Shown: positions 47,301 through 57,600 of the stretch, piece after piece
Position numbering within the stretch: the first letter of the stretch is position 1
Layout: every line of letters starts with the position of its first letter
Assembly: GCA_038501625.1 (NCBI GenBank)
Contig: JAZAYU010000008.1
Location: forward strand, 2,542,001-2,606,000
Length of the DNA stretch: 64,000 bases
From: Corbicula japonica
Taxonomy: Eukaryota; Mollusca; Bivalvia; Venerida; Cyrenidae
Direction: 5' to 3'
Notes under the pieces: model-generated
Database searches by the model: none
The model's input: only the letters and a program-made list of their open reading frames with translations
What the model was told of the DNA's origin: nothing
Made by a program: the position numbers and the translations under genes

Positions 47301-48473
47301 AATTTTGTACCGTTCGCACATCTATACTCAACAAAAATAGAAACCTGACACTTTATATTTGGTGTATTTTCCTGGAATCAGATTTAAAGCTAATTGAATT
47401 GTGGTATGTAATAAAAATTGTGCATGTTTTGAACTTAATTATGCATTTTGATATTTTTGGTGCATGAAATAAGTGATTCAGTGGTTATTTTCTTTTGGAT
47501 GGTGCAAAAATATATAGATTTTGAATGTGCACCTCATACTTATTCAAAGTTACAGTGTCAGGTTTCTTTTTATGTTGAGTATAGATACGTTTTTGGTCTC
47601 AGCTGTGACATTGAGATTTATCTGGTACGTTCCAGAGGCTATACATGTATTTGCCAAATTACGCAAATAAAAATGAACAACAAATGCACAATATTTTATA
47701 ATTTATTCATTATTATTTCATTCGCCGTTATCAACTTTATTTGATCGAAATTACATCAAATATTTTATCTGCAAAATAACAATCAAGATATTCGACAATG
47801 AACGTGACAGCATTACGGGGACATTGGTAAACTTAATTGACAATAACTGACAGCGCTAGTTTTAAGACAATCACATTATCAATATAACTTGTGAATTACT
47901 ATAATTGGCAAACAATGGTCCTGACCACCTGGATGATTGCAATAAGGATGCAGTTTTCGCACCTCTGATCTGTTAAACAAACACCGCGTTACTTCTTGTG
48001 GCAGTTTTATGACGATCAATATACAGTTTCAAATTATCTAATTATGACATCTGAACAGGTGTTTAGAAGCAATAAATGACGCATTTTGTACTGTTTAAGA
48101 TGATTTTTTACTAATTTTTACGAATATTCGGATATGAAATTAGTATCCGGATACTGACTTAGTATCCGGATATTCGTTGACATCCCTAGTTAAAACTGAT
48201 CATTACGAAATAACTCTAAATTTCATTACATGTTTATTACTGATATAAAATTTTTTCTTAAACTCTCATTAAAAAAGAAAGAAATCCACAAATTTAAACA
48301 TATATTCAGTTTGTACGAGTATATTTAGGTAAACGCATACTCACATTTCCTTTATATTCTGTATTTCCATTATTTTGAGCTCCCATTAATGTATCTCCAA
48401 ATTCACGTTTTATTTTATTTACCAGAATTTTGTGATTTTCTTCATTTCCTTGTTTAGATACAGGGGTACCCAT
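41240..48473 (-). CDS. Kyphoscoliosis-peptidase (KY)/hillarin-like protein with degenerate transglutaminase-like core (five exons, 1009 aa)
   Basis: Minus-strand exons 48345-48473, 45742-46656, 44518-44743, 41669-43329 and 41240-41338 join in phase (0, 0, 1, 0) to 3030 bases. N terminus MGTPVSK fits the N-myristoylation pattern (G2, S6, K7). Residues ~44-300 are acidic, Ser-rich and probably disordered. About residues 330-500 resemble the transglutaminase-like core of KY proteins: DITNYLCNGLDNEMAKLKML, then ECFDPVFLF with Cys422 in the nucleophile slot, LIKGVIRGPDYQPG, and QGSWLAVLVNYTWVLVDPV. The usual HAWN histidine is Gly461; Asp476 is present. Repeated beta-sandwich-like KY segments follow (RPGFFEFHMAI, FPKKGSYILDLFG, FPRKGKYMLRVLG), then a basic coiled tail. 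KY proteins act at the cytoskeleton (muscle Z-disc; hillarin at septins). Probable pseudoenzyme or scaffold; catalysis is not supported. Confidence 0.85.
41669..43329 (-). CDS. KY-like exon 4 (main exon)
   Basis: The acceptor TTTTGTAG at 43330-43331 gives a phase-1 start that joins exon 3 as F|D|PVF. A nearby acceptor 30 bases downstream (TTTCAG before ATACAG) would break phase and is rejected. The donor is GTCAGT after ...LLWFK. It holds the end of the transglutaminase-like fold and all KY repeats. Confidence 0.88.
44097..44420 (+). repeat. Family S repeat, copy in KY-like intron 3
   Basis: Contains GGGTGGGTTGGAGTTATTTC, CAACTTGTACTTGTTTTGTG, GGTGCACCCTAGAATCTGG and CAGTGGCAA...TTGCCACTG, ending TTCCTAATATGCAT. 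Other copies: 58480-58790, 59380-59700 (+), 55085-55425 and 62385-62650 (-). A decayed copy is at 45440-45720. Ends are ill-defined; no coding content. Confidence 0.7.
44518..44743 (-). CDS. KY-like exon 3
   Basis: From MPEALVQDDQ to SVECF, acceptor TATTTCAG, donor GTAACT, phase 1 at its end. It contains the start of the transglutaminase-like fold and Cys422. Confidence 0.82.
45742..46656 (-). CDS. KY-like exon 2 (N-terminal disordered region)
   Basis: 305 codons from IDTGIETTEM (acceptor CTTTAG) to REKLED (donor GTAAGT), phase 0 on both sides. Acidic and Ser-rich, ending in the more ordered YRTEVKSCIRSYGFFEAFPS and KFTKREYLAAPEEISFEDV segments. Confidence 0.82.
46804..48188. mobile_element. 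hAT-like non-autonomous element in KY-like intron 1
   Basis: Terminal inverted sequences AGGGATGTCAACG / CGTTGACATCCCT are followed inward by clustered TATCCGGATA motifs at both ends. Imperfect 8 bp flanks GTTTAAAC (46796-46803) and GTTAAAAC (48189-48196) look like a target duplication. The 1.4 kb interior is AT-rich with no recognisable transposase. hAT assignment rests on TIR style and 8 bp flanks. Confidence 0.7.
48345..48473 (-). CDS. KY-like exon 1 with N-myristoylation-type start
   Basis: ATG at 48473 in context GATATGG (G at -3 and +4), 43 codons, donor GTGAGT. The frame is open four more sense codons past an upstream TTG, but a stop lies just beyond, so the ATG is the natural start. 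Phase 0 matches exon 2. Confidence 0.72.
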
Positions 48474-50303
48474 ATCTGGATGAATCCTTTTCAAGTTTTA
48501 GTAGAAAATCACGGTGTTGTCACAACTAATTCAAATTCAAGGTTTCTCTTTTTCGTGCATAGATTCATTTTCCTTTTCCGAGTGTTCCGCGTTGCAACAA
48601 ACATTTGAAACTGGTGTAACATACAAATAACAAAGAACTATTCAACAAAGAAGTTCTTTCGCAGCAAGTAATAAATAGTTGGCATAGCGTGAAGTATCAA
48701 AATTAATGAAGATCATCAATACAAGTTCCTGATTTAAAAGGAGATTAAAACAATTAAAATGCCAAAATGTTCGCCAGATAAATTAAGACATACATAATTA
48801 AGAAATTTAAGACAATGAAATATATGTTGAAGTGATCGTTCTGTTCTCATTATTAATAAAACAAAGAAGATTTGTCGGCGATCAATGATCGGATTGCAAT
48901 TGTCCCGTATCTATCGATGTATCTAGCCTGCGCTGGTGATCAGCTATTCTGTTTTCTTTTTATTCAAGAGAAGGCATCCAGGTCATTTAGGAATAACGAG
49001 ATGTACTCGTTGAGATTTATAGGGGATAAAAACGAATGAAAAATGTATCAAAGTGAACTTGGACTCTGAGTTTATTAGAATAAAAAATAATTTGTAACAG
49101 CTCATACATCTAGTGTTGTTACAATATAAAAAAGCGATTTCAACAAAAAAAAATAAAAAGTGCGCAGAAAGATGACTTTCTCAACGGAAGATGCAAATAA
49201 AACTGAAAAAGCTTTTATTCATCTTACAAGTCCTCGAGGGGAAAATGTTTACTGTTGATTATATAGAGTCTATGTAGAGACGAGACAAGTCGAAATGCCA
49301 TCGCAACACTTGTCCCAAGAGATGAGATTTTTCATCTGTTCTGATTCTTGCATCTTCCAATGACGTCAATTCAACATAATTTAGTATAATAATTTAGAAA
49401 TTTTATTTCAATAACACGAATGAAGTAGCATATTTGTTGCGTATCAATATCTTAGCCTGTCACTTTACCGGAGTGATTGTAAAGACTAAATCAATAATTC
49501 ATTGCGTTCGTTGAAAGTATGAACATATTTTGGTTCAAGAAATCGCGATTACTTTAAACAACTGTCAGTGAACAATACATTTTTTTTTCATTGGGACGAC
49601 ATCAATTATCGCTTGTTGTAAATTGTAGTTCTCAGAGCGACCTGGGTGTTAACGAATGAAGTCAGGTAAATACAATTGTTTCGTGTCGCCGCAGTATAAA
49701 AAGGCACCGAGGCCCTTATATTTCATAACGTATCACATATTTCTGTACGAAGCACTTTTAATACATGTTTTTACATCAAGCCGTTGTTCTTAAATCCGAA
49801 AAATATACTAAAATCATCTTTTAAAAATCGCCATAACTGATACACATAGATCACTAGAAACATACAAATGATTGAGTTAACACGTTCCATAAATGATACA
49901 GTCTGGGTCGAAGCTACATGCATGTTTGGTCTAATGTTTTGATGTTTAATTGATCAGCTATGGTATTATTATTATTGTAAGAATAAAAATGATACGTTTC
50001 ATCATCGCTAGCATGAGAATACCTCTTAAAACCTGTTTAAACATAAACATTTACACTGATTTTATAAAAGTACACAGTGCAAACGGTACTTTGTGTGAGT
50101 GATTTAAGCGATTTTTTAAAAAGTATATTGCATAAAAAAGGTAATAAGGTCTTTCAAAACAAGTGCTACGAGAATCGCCTGTTGAACATGTATTTGTCGA
50201 TTGGATTTCTCATTACAATACATACAAAATCTCCTCATTTTTGAACTGTTTACTATGTTTTTGTGACAATCAGTGCGCTATATCCGGTAGATAATACAAT
50301 CGG
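48474..50303. other. Divergent intergenic region between KY-like and GTPase genes
   Basis: The two genes are transcribed away from each other, so both promoters probably lie here. AT-rich with no coding frame. One strong TATA-type box on the + strand is listed separately. Confidence 0.45.
49692..49701 (+). promoter_or_regulatory. TATA-box candidate
   Basis: CAGTATAAAAAGGCACCGAG is a classic TATA context. It could start a distal first exon of the GTPase gene or a non-coding transcript; no donor or frame links it to anything. Confidence 0.3.
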
Positions 50304-50409
50304 TTTATATACAGTGATACTGTTAACAGGGCACTAGTTTAATTTAAGACAGACCGACAATTTTCATGTAAAACAGCAAGAAATAGAGTGACATAATCAA
50401 GGACATCAG
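50304..50409 (+). promoter_or_regulatory. Candidate promoter and non-coding first exon A of the GTPase gene
   Basis: TTTATATAC at 50304-50312, then GGCACTAGTTT ~25 bases on (possible start), then an exon-like stretch ending AAGGACATCAG with donor GTAAGT at 50410. The downstream coding exon begins at an acceptor (54454), so a spliced 5' UTR exon is required. Inferred, not shown. Confidence 0.5.
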
Positions 50410-51476
50410 GTAAGTAATTATACGCTACTCGAGTACCACTTTTCCTAACACAACTGATCGCAAAAATTACGCTGTAAAGATTTAAACATACGAGAAATTA
50501 AGGTCGTATCATTTTCGACTTAATCTGTTGTGGATGATGATCTGCATTTACTTTCTGTTGACATATTTATTAAATGTATTAATATCTCTCTATGTTGTGT
50601 GGTTGTTTCATCATATTAACGCAACAGCGATTGCATTGATAACTATTAAAAGTAACCTTTTTACGATTATTTTACTTCCTGTAAGCATACTTTAACTAAA
50701 TATCGCTCTATACACTACATGTTTACTTAATGTGTAATTAAAATATGATGTTGGATTTTATTAACATTTTAAAGTATTTACAGAAAACGTTTTGAGCAGG
50801 TAAATTTGTTTTGTTTTATTTATATAATTTTGATGAATAGTTCATCACAATGTAGCTTAATGTAAGCTAATCAGTTAGTTGTTAATCAAGTATATGTCGT
50901 GAACCCTTATGGTGATCTAAACAATGAAACGGCGAAAGAAGTATATTCCTTAAAACACTTGAAAATAGAAGTTTTCAGGGACAATACTCATTGTCGGTCA
51001 GATATATTCTTTACGTGATGCTCAGTCCACACATAATAGTTTCACAAAAATTTGCAACATAACTCAGAAAATCATGTGTCTCAAAGCTCATTCCTGTGGT
51101 AAGTAAATACTATTTTGCAATATCTTGTTGCTATTTGAAAAAAAATCGTCTTAAATTTGAGTAAAAGTCTCTCTTGATTTCTACTTTCGGTTTCTAAGGC
51201 GAAACGTTTTGCTGAATTTCTTAAACTCATTAATACTCGTAACCAGTCTTACGTTAGTGAGTCTGATTATATGTTTACATGCTCAGCTTCGATTAAATAA
51301 TCGTCTTTTTATACAACTAATATAAACAAAAAAGAAAATATTGTTTACTCTAGAACTTTGGAATTGCTAGAACACGTTTAGAAAAGGGATGCTTATATCG
51401 CGTAACACTTATCTCTTGCGGCATCTGTCAAAATAATGTCTGGCGTTCAAATTACACCGACTAATGTTTTAACCGT

Positions 51477-51486
51477 GAAACCGAAA
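51477..51486 (+). promoter_or_regulatory. ISRE/IRF-type motif, copy A
   Basis: GAAACCGAAA (consensus GAAANNGAAA), within GAAACCGAAAGTAGAAGTGA. An inverted 14-base match, CTACTTTCGGTTTC, lies at 51181-51194. Confidence 0.4.
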
Positions 51487-52059
51487 GTAGAAGTGAAAGG
51501 GGGCTTTCTCACATTTCTTCAAAACTTGACATTATTTTGACAAATCGCTGTTCTTATTAATCTTATTATAAAGATATTTATTTGATACATGTATTGATTA
51601 TTTAGATAGGCCTATAAAGTAGATTATTTTTCCTGTTTAATCAACTACTTAGTAATTAGAGCATTTGTCTGTTAGGTGTGCAAATGTTAATACAACTATA
51701 GGTAAATTAAAAATAAATTTCTGCACTAAAATCCTTTTTGACGTTGTAAACTGATCCCCATAGGATATTGACCACCCAGTCATTATTTTATAAGAATTAT
51801 GATCCCTTTCTATATAATACTGATACCCCTTATAAAATTATGACCCCACTCGATTTTATCAATATAATATTGATCCTCTGGTCATAATATTATGAACCCC
51901 GGTCATATTATTATGACCCACCGGTCATTATTTATGACCTCGGTCATTATATCACGAATTTTAAATTAATTGAATAATTGGATAACTATTTCTAAGCACT
52001 AGAGTTATAATCCATGAAACAAACGACCAATACCTTCCAATAATGATTGATCAGGTAAT

Positions 52060-52237
52060 AAAACAGTTATTTCATATGTGTTTTGAGAACAGTCAAACAG
52101 TTGTCCGTCGGTGTCGGGGATACTGTATAGAACTGTTGCCCTCGGCCGACGGCCTCGGGCAACAGTTCAAAACACTATCCCCTCCACCTCGGGCCAACAT
52201 TTTGACTGTTCCCAAATCACATATAAAATAACTGTAT
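52060..52237. repeat. Hairpin MITE at the duplication junction
   Basis: AAACAGTTATTTCATATGTG and GAGAACAGTCAAA are answered by TTTTGACTGTTC and CACATATAAAATAACTGT. An inner hairpin GAACTGTTGCCCTCGGCCGA / ...GGCCTCGGGCAACAGTTC lies at the centre. Confidence 0.75.
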
Positions 52238-52330
52238 ACTGTTAACAAGGCACTAGTTTAATTTAAGAAAACCGACAATTTTCATGTAAAACAGCAAGAA
52301 ATAATAGAGTGACATAATCAAGGACATCAG
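52221..52330 (+). promoter_or_regulatory. Candidate promoter and non-coding first exon B of the GTPase gene
   Basis: ATATAAAAT at 52221-52229 lies in the end of the adjoining hairpin MITE. GGCACTAGTTT and the AAGGACATCAG donor site (GTAAGT at 52331) are duplicated from copy A. Confidence 0.5.
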
Positions 52331-53930
52331 GTAAGTAATTAATACGCTACTCGAGTACCACTTTTCCTATTACAACTGATCACAAAAATTACACTTAAAA
52401 AATTTTAACATTCGAGAAATTAAGGTCGTATCATTTTTCGTCTTAATATGTGGATGATGTTTAATCTCTGTTTACTTTCTGTTGACATATTTATTAAATG
52501 TATTAATATCTCTCAATGTTGTGTGGTTGTTTCATCATATTAACACAACAGCGATTGCATTGATAACTATTAAGAGTAACCTTTGTACGATAATTTTACT
52601 TCCTGTAAGCATACTTTAACTAAAAATCGCTTTATACACTACATGTTGTTTGAATGTGTACTTACAAAATGATGTTGGATTTTATTAACATTTTAAAGTT
52701 TTAACATAAAACGTTTTGAACAGGTAAACTTGTTTTGTTTTATTTTTTTTAATAATTTTGATGAATAGTTTATCATAAGGTATGCTTACTGTAAGCTAAT
52801 CAGTTACTTGTTAATCAAATATATGACGTTAGCCCGTAATGTGATCCAAACAGTGAAAATGGCGATAATAGGCTATACACTTTAAAACAGAAATGTGAAG
52901 GGACAATAATAATGCCGGTCAGATTTAAATAAAGAAATATATTCTTTACGTAATGCTCTGTCCAGACAAAATAGTGTTCTAATAACCAATCATGTAAGTA
53001 AATAAAAAATTCTCAACAAAATTCAGAAAATCATGAGTCCCCAAGCTCATTCGTGTGGTAAGTAAATACTATTTTACAATATCTTGCTAGTATTTGTAAA
53101 AACATCGTGTTAAATTTGAGAAAACTTGATTTCTACTTTCGGTTAATAAGGCGAAACATCTTGCTGTATTTCTAAAACACTTGACATCAAATGTAATACT
53201 TGTCACCAGCCTTATGTTAGTAAATCTGATAATATGTTTACCTGCTCAGTTCAGATGAAGGACTCCTCGTTTAACGTAGCACGGACAAACAAAAACAGAA
53301 CTCTGGAATTGCTAGAAAAACGATGCTGATATCATAATCGTGTATCATTTACCGGCATCTGTCAAATTAATGTCTGGGTTTAAATATACAGTTTATTGTT
53401 TTAACCGCGAAACCGAAAGTAATTTCTCACATTTTTTTTTCAAAAAAATTGACAAATCGCTTTAAGATATTTATTTGATACATGTATTGATTATTTAAAT
53501 ACATGTATAACATAAGGTAGATAAATTTTCTTTTTAAGCATCTGAAAAGTAATAAGAGCATTCGTATGCTTAACTTGGTGTGCACATGTTAATACAACTA
53601 TAGGTGAATTAAAAATATATTTCTGCACTTAAATCTTGCCGGTGTAGCGTTGTAAACTGATCCCCATAGGATAATGACCACCCTGTCATTATTTTGTATA
53701 GAATAATGATCCCTTTCTACATAATACTGATACACGTTATAAAATAATTGACCCTTCGGTCATAATATTATGAAACCCCGGTTATATTTTATGACCCTGG
53801 TCATAATATCACGGTTATTATATTAACTGAATAATTGGATAACTATTTTTAAGCATTAGTAACCGAAAGTCGTAACAAACGATCAGTTCCGTCCAATTAT
53901 AAATGAAATGTTACGGTAATAAAAACGTCG
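52241..53930 (+). repeat. Direct duplication, copy B
   Basis: Second copy of the module, separated from copy A by a hairpin MITE at 52060-52237. It carries the same non-coding exon and donor. Confidence 0.85.
53409..53418 (+). promoter_or_regulatory. ISRE/IRF-type motif, copy B
   Basis: GAAACCGAAA kept in the second duplicate; its inverted partner near 53133 (CTACTTTCGGTTAA) has decayed. Confidence 0.4.
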
Positions 53931-54120
53931 CACTAACGCACGCACGGACGGGCGCCATTACCATATTCTCCTCCGAAATGTGTCGTTATTCTTAAGAGGG
54001 TCACTATTTTATATAAGTGTAATTTTTCTACGTGTGGCTGATACATAATATCCGGGGAGTCACTATTCGATACAAAATAATGACCGATGGACCATAATTC
54101 TAAGGGGGATCAGTTAACAA
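53648..54120. repeat. TIR element with palindromic GGTCATAATATTATGACC-type repeats
   Basis: Ends GTTGTAAACTGATCCCC and GGGGGATCAGTTAACAAC. The inside is a run of short partly palindromic units (GACC...GGTCATAATATTATGA...CCCCGGT). A truncated copy with the same left end is at 51737-51960 in duplicate A. Confidence 0.65.
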
Positions 54121-54453
54121 CGTTCCTCCTGGAATCAGTATTTTTCCCTAAAATTCATTTGTTAAATTTTATAATACTATTGCCTTCATGTTATAATTCA
54201 GCAATTTATGTTTATATACTCGTATGCTAACATAAAGTTTTAATTCCGCTGTAAAATTCGTGTTTACTAGTCGTGTTCATAGGCAAACACAATAGCAAAT
54301 GAATTTTACATTTTTTAATGTAGGTATTTCAATTTGACCTTAACATGTTGTTAAACTTATTTACCAGAGTATATCTTGGATGCAGCCAACGTGATTAAAA
54401 GAACAGACAACGTTTCTGCATATAAACTGAATTTGATTCTTTGTTTTCACTAG

Positions 54454-54672
54454 GTCATCTCTGCAACAATGGTCGATACTTCTTTAAAGCCGGAAGATTT
54501 CGATATCGTTGAATGTTCCGACTACTTGGATAAGAATGATATTAATTACGAACATTTAGAAACTGTTGAAGAGATGCGGGAACGAATTAAACAGCATTTG
54601 GAGGAGGTTAAAGCCAAGTCAAACCATGTCATTGAGTGTGACAGTGATAACATAACAAACAGCGAGAAAAAT
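54454..54672 (+). CDS. GTPase gene exon with start codon
   Basis: Acceptor TTTTCACTAG at 54444-54453, ATG at 54469, donor GTAACA after NSEKN. Unspliced, the frame would stop at 54702 (77 aa); splicing keeps phase 0 with the next exon. Confidence 0.72.
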
Positions 54673-57600
54673 GTAACACAAAAAGATAAATACAATCAAT
54701 GAAAATGTACCACTAAATTATATTTTCTGTCTGGGCAACATACATTGTCAAAAAAGTCTCACGGCAATTCACATTAAAAAGTTTGAAAATTCATGTTCAT
54801 ATATTTTAATCTATACATATACTATTATGAAAATAGTGCTCAAATGCTGACAATGTAGTAAAATGCGCCTTCGGATACACCTAGCGGTGCATTTTCATTG
54901 ACTGTGTATATTTTCCTTATATGTCTCCTTGTTCCATTCTTATCTGATAAAATGCCTGGTTACTGTCGTCATATGCATTGATGATTAACATTTTAAAATA
55001 TTTTAATACTGAATTTGTTTTGAGCTATCTTTTCGATTATACATATCATGCAAATACCAGTAGTTCAAACAGTTATATATAATAGTGAAATAGGCCATAT
55101 TCAGAAGACACAGCTTCCCCACACAGCCAACAAGTGGAGAGGAAAACAAGAGCACGGTAATAAAATAATCAAATTCATTACAACCAATTAACGAGAAAGA
55201 GAAATCGAGGGTTAACCGCTTTTGAACGGTCAGTGGCAATTTGTTAATGGGGTTGTAAACCTGGATGTAGGGTGCACCAACCTCGAATTTTGTTCCAATT
55301 GGTTCTCAAATGTACAAACAGGCACAAGTTCTCTTGGTGAAAGAACTCCAACCACCTATCAACTCGACAATGTTGCATGTAAAAACACACAAAGATATAA
55401 AACATAAAAAGCATTGTTAAGCAAAAGGGCGGGTACTCAATAACCTTACCGGGACTAGTGTCCCTGGAGTCAAATCAGCAAAAACACGATGCCAGGGATA
55501 AATATAGTTTTTTTTTTTACAAGATTTCCACCATAAACCTCCATAAACTCTTAAACTCATGCCGCTGTCGTGCAAACAAAGAGGTAAGCATAATGATCAA
55601 CTGTAGATGGGTTAATCATCAGGCATGCAGAGCGTTGTAGAATATCATGTTTCTTTTTGAATTTAAAGATAGTTTTTACGAATAATGTGGATAAACTAAT
55701 ATTGCCTTTTATTTTTTTAAGGTTAAAAAATTAATTCTCCATAAAAACTGGCTGCGGTATAGGTTGTTGCAATTGTGGTTTTAAAGTGCACCTGTATTTT
55801 TTAATGAAATCTTAGTTTCAGCAATAAAAATTTGCAGAAGGTTTTCCTTTATTTGTGATACCGATAATCTTGTTTTAAAAGTTTTTTTCTGTTAGCAAAG
55901 ATTACGTTCATTGAAATCTTTAACATCATTAAAAGCTGTAGAATAGCAGAAATGTGGTGAAATACAAACCCCGCAAGATGTTGCACGAGGAACATTGCAG
56001 TCTAAAAAAGGAAAATGTTTAATTATGTTTAATCTTATCAGTAATGTTACTGCATTTTAGATGAAGAGTTTTGCATACCGATCATCCGTTAGTATATGAA
56101 CATAAAACTCAAAACACAAACACCTCAAGCCATTGTTTTTTATATTGTAGAGCCAAATTTTAATGGGGGAAATATTATCGCAAGACCAGAAAATGAAGGA
56201 TGAACTCTCAGAAATCTACCTTTCACTGTTAAAATTTGTGAAATGCGAAATAGATGAGGAGATAACATCTGTGATAGAAAAGATCTATGGAGACTTGAGC
56301 GAAGTTCTTGTTAGGAATAAAGCAGAACTTACAAGCAATGAGTGTCCTATTGTTGTTGCAGGTAATTTATTATTTCCTGTATTGCAATATCCCGTGAGGT
56401 TTATTTTTTCTCATGGTAAAGTGTGGTGACCAACTTTGAATAAAATTCTTAAGAAAAGCTTAGAAAGGCCGGTATGGCATATTTATCAAAATGTATGACG
56501 TTATTTGTTTATCCTGCTTAATTTGTTGGGATGACAAGAAATAATTTATGCAGGAGCAAGTTTTTTAATAAGCAAGTCGAACTTGCAACAGCATTAAGAA
56601 GTTATGTGTTTACCAAACTGATGCGTACATTGATCTATTTTAATCATGATTCTGCAAGATTTTCACAGGATTCTCAAAAATATGAAGAGGTGAAAAGGTA
56701 ACTTTGAAAGCCACCAAACACGACATATATGAAAATTTTGCAGGTTCGGTTTGATTGAGACTGTTAATTGGCAGTCATGGAAATGCAATGAAGAAGTGCA
56801 CAGCTTCTTCATACAGTCGGAATGTAGAGGAGAAAGTGGCATGATATACCGTAATTAATGTCAAAAAGGCAGAGTTCAGATAGGAAAGTTGACTTTGGTA
56901 CAAGTATTTGCTTGTAAAAGTAAAGTAATATTTTATGATTATTGTTACCAATCCAAAGAATTTCATGTTATGAGAAAAGGTAGAGAATTGTTAGTTTAGT
57001 TGTTGCAGCCATAAGCATGAACAAAAAATTTATTTAGCGAATTTTGTTGAGAAAGGTCCAGAAAGGAAATGTTATATTTATGCAGAAGACCTAACCATCA
57101 AAAGTATTAATGCGAAAGACAAAATACCACATATATTATATACCAAAGAAATGAGCACTGACAAGAGCAGGTCAACTTAATTCTAAAGGATAACTGGGAC
57201 CTCGGATCCCCGCATGATGGACGCGAATAAAGTATAATGACTTGCATAATCTTACTGTCCTCTATCCACCTACCATGATATCTTTAGCACGTTTTGAGTT
57301 TAAGTTTATTTTAAAGTTTCACTTTTTGTTGCCGTACCAACAACGTTTTCGTTTTGGGGAAGAGCCGTTTAATAACGTTGTCAGAACTTGGGGCTCAACA
57401 CTTTTGCTGTTTGTTTCTCACTATAATATTTGTAATTCTCTGCATTTATATTTGATTAAAATGAAATAAAATATTATTAAGTTCAACAAAAAAAACACAA
57501 CTGGTGTTGTTAATCCCCCATTTGTCATGTAACTAAATACCAAGTTTCACAAACTTTGACATAAAGGTTTGTTTAGCAAGTGTTATACTGTGAGATATTG

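Larger units (their letters stand above)
50304..52062 (+). repeat. Direct duplication, copy A (promoter / first-exon module of GTPase gene)
   Basis: It aligns with 52241-53930 at an offset of about 1.91-1.93 kb. Shared landmarks in order: ACTGTTAACA(G/A)GGCACTAG, GGACATCAGGTAAGTAATTA, CATATTTATTAAATGTATTA, GAAACCGAAAGTA, CTGATCCCCATAGGATA and TTGAATAATTGG-type ends. Copies differ by many substitutions and indels, so the duplication is not recent. Confidence 0.85.

Noticed and set aside
47448..47744. Transposase remnant in the hAT-like element
   Set aside because: The 98-residue frame is hydrophobic and lacks hAT dimerisation or catalytic motifs.
54469..54702. Stand-alone 77-residue protein
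   Set aside because: A GTAACA donor at 54673 joins in phase 0 to the next exon, which leads into the P-loop; the readthrough to a stop at 54702 is better explained as intron.
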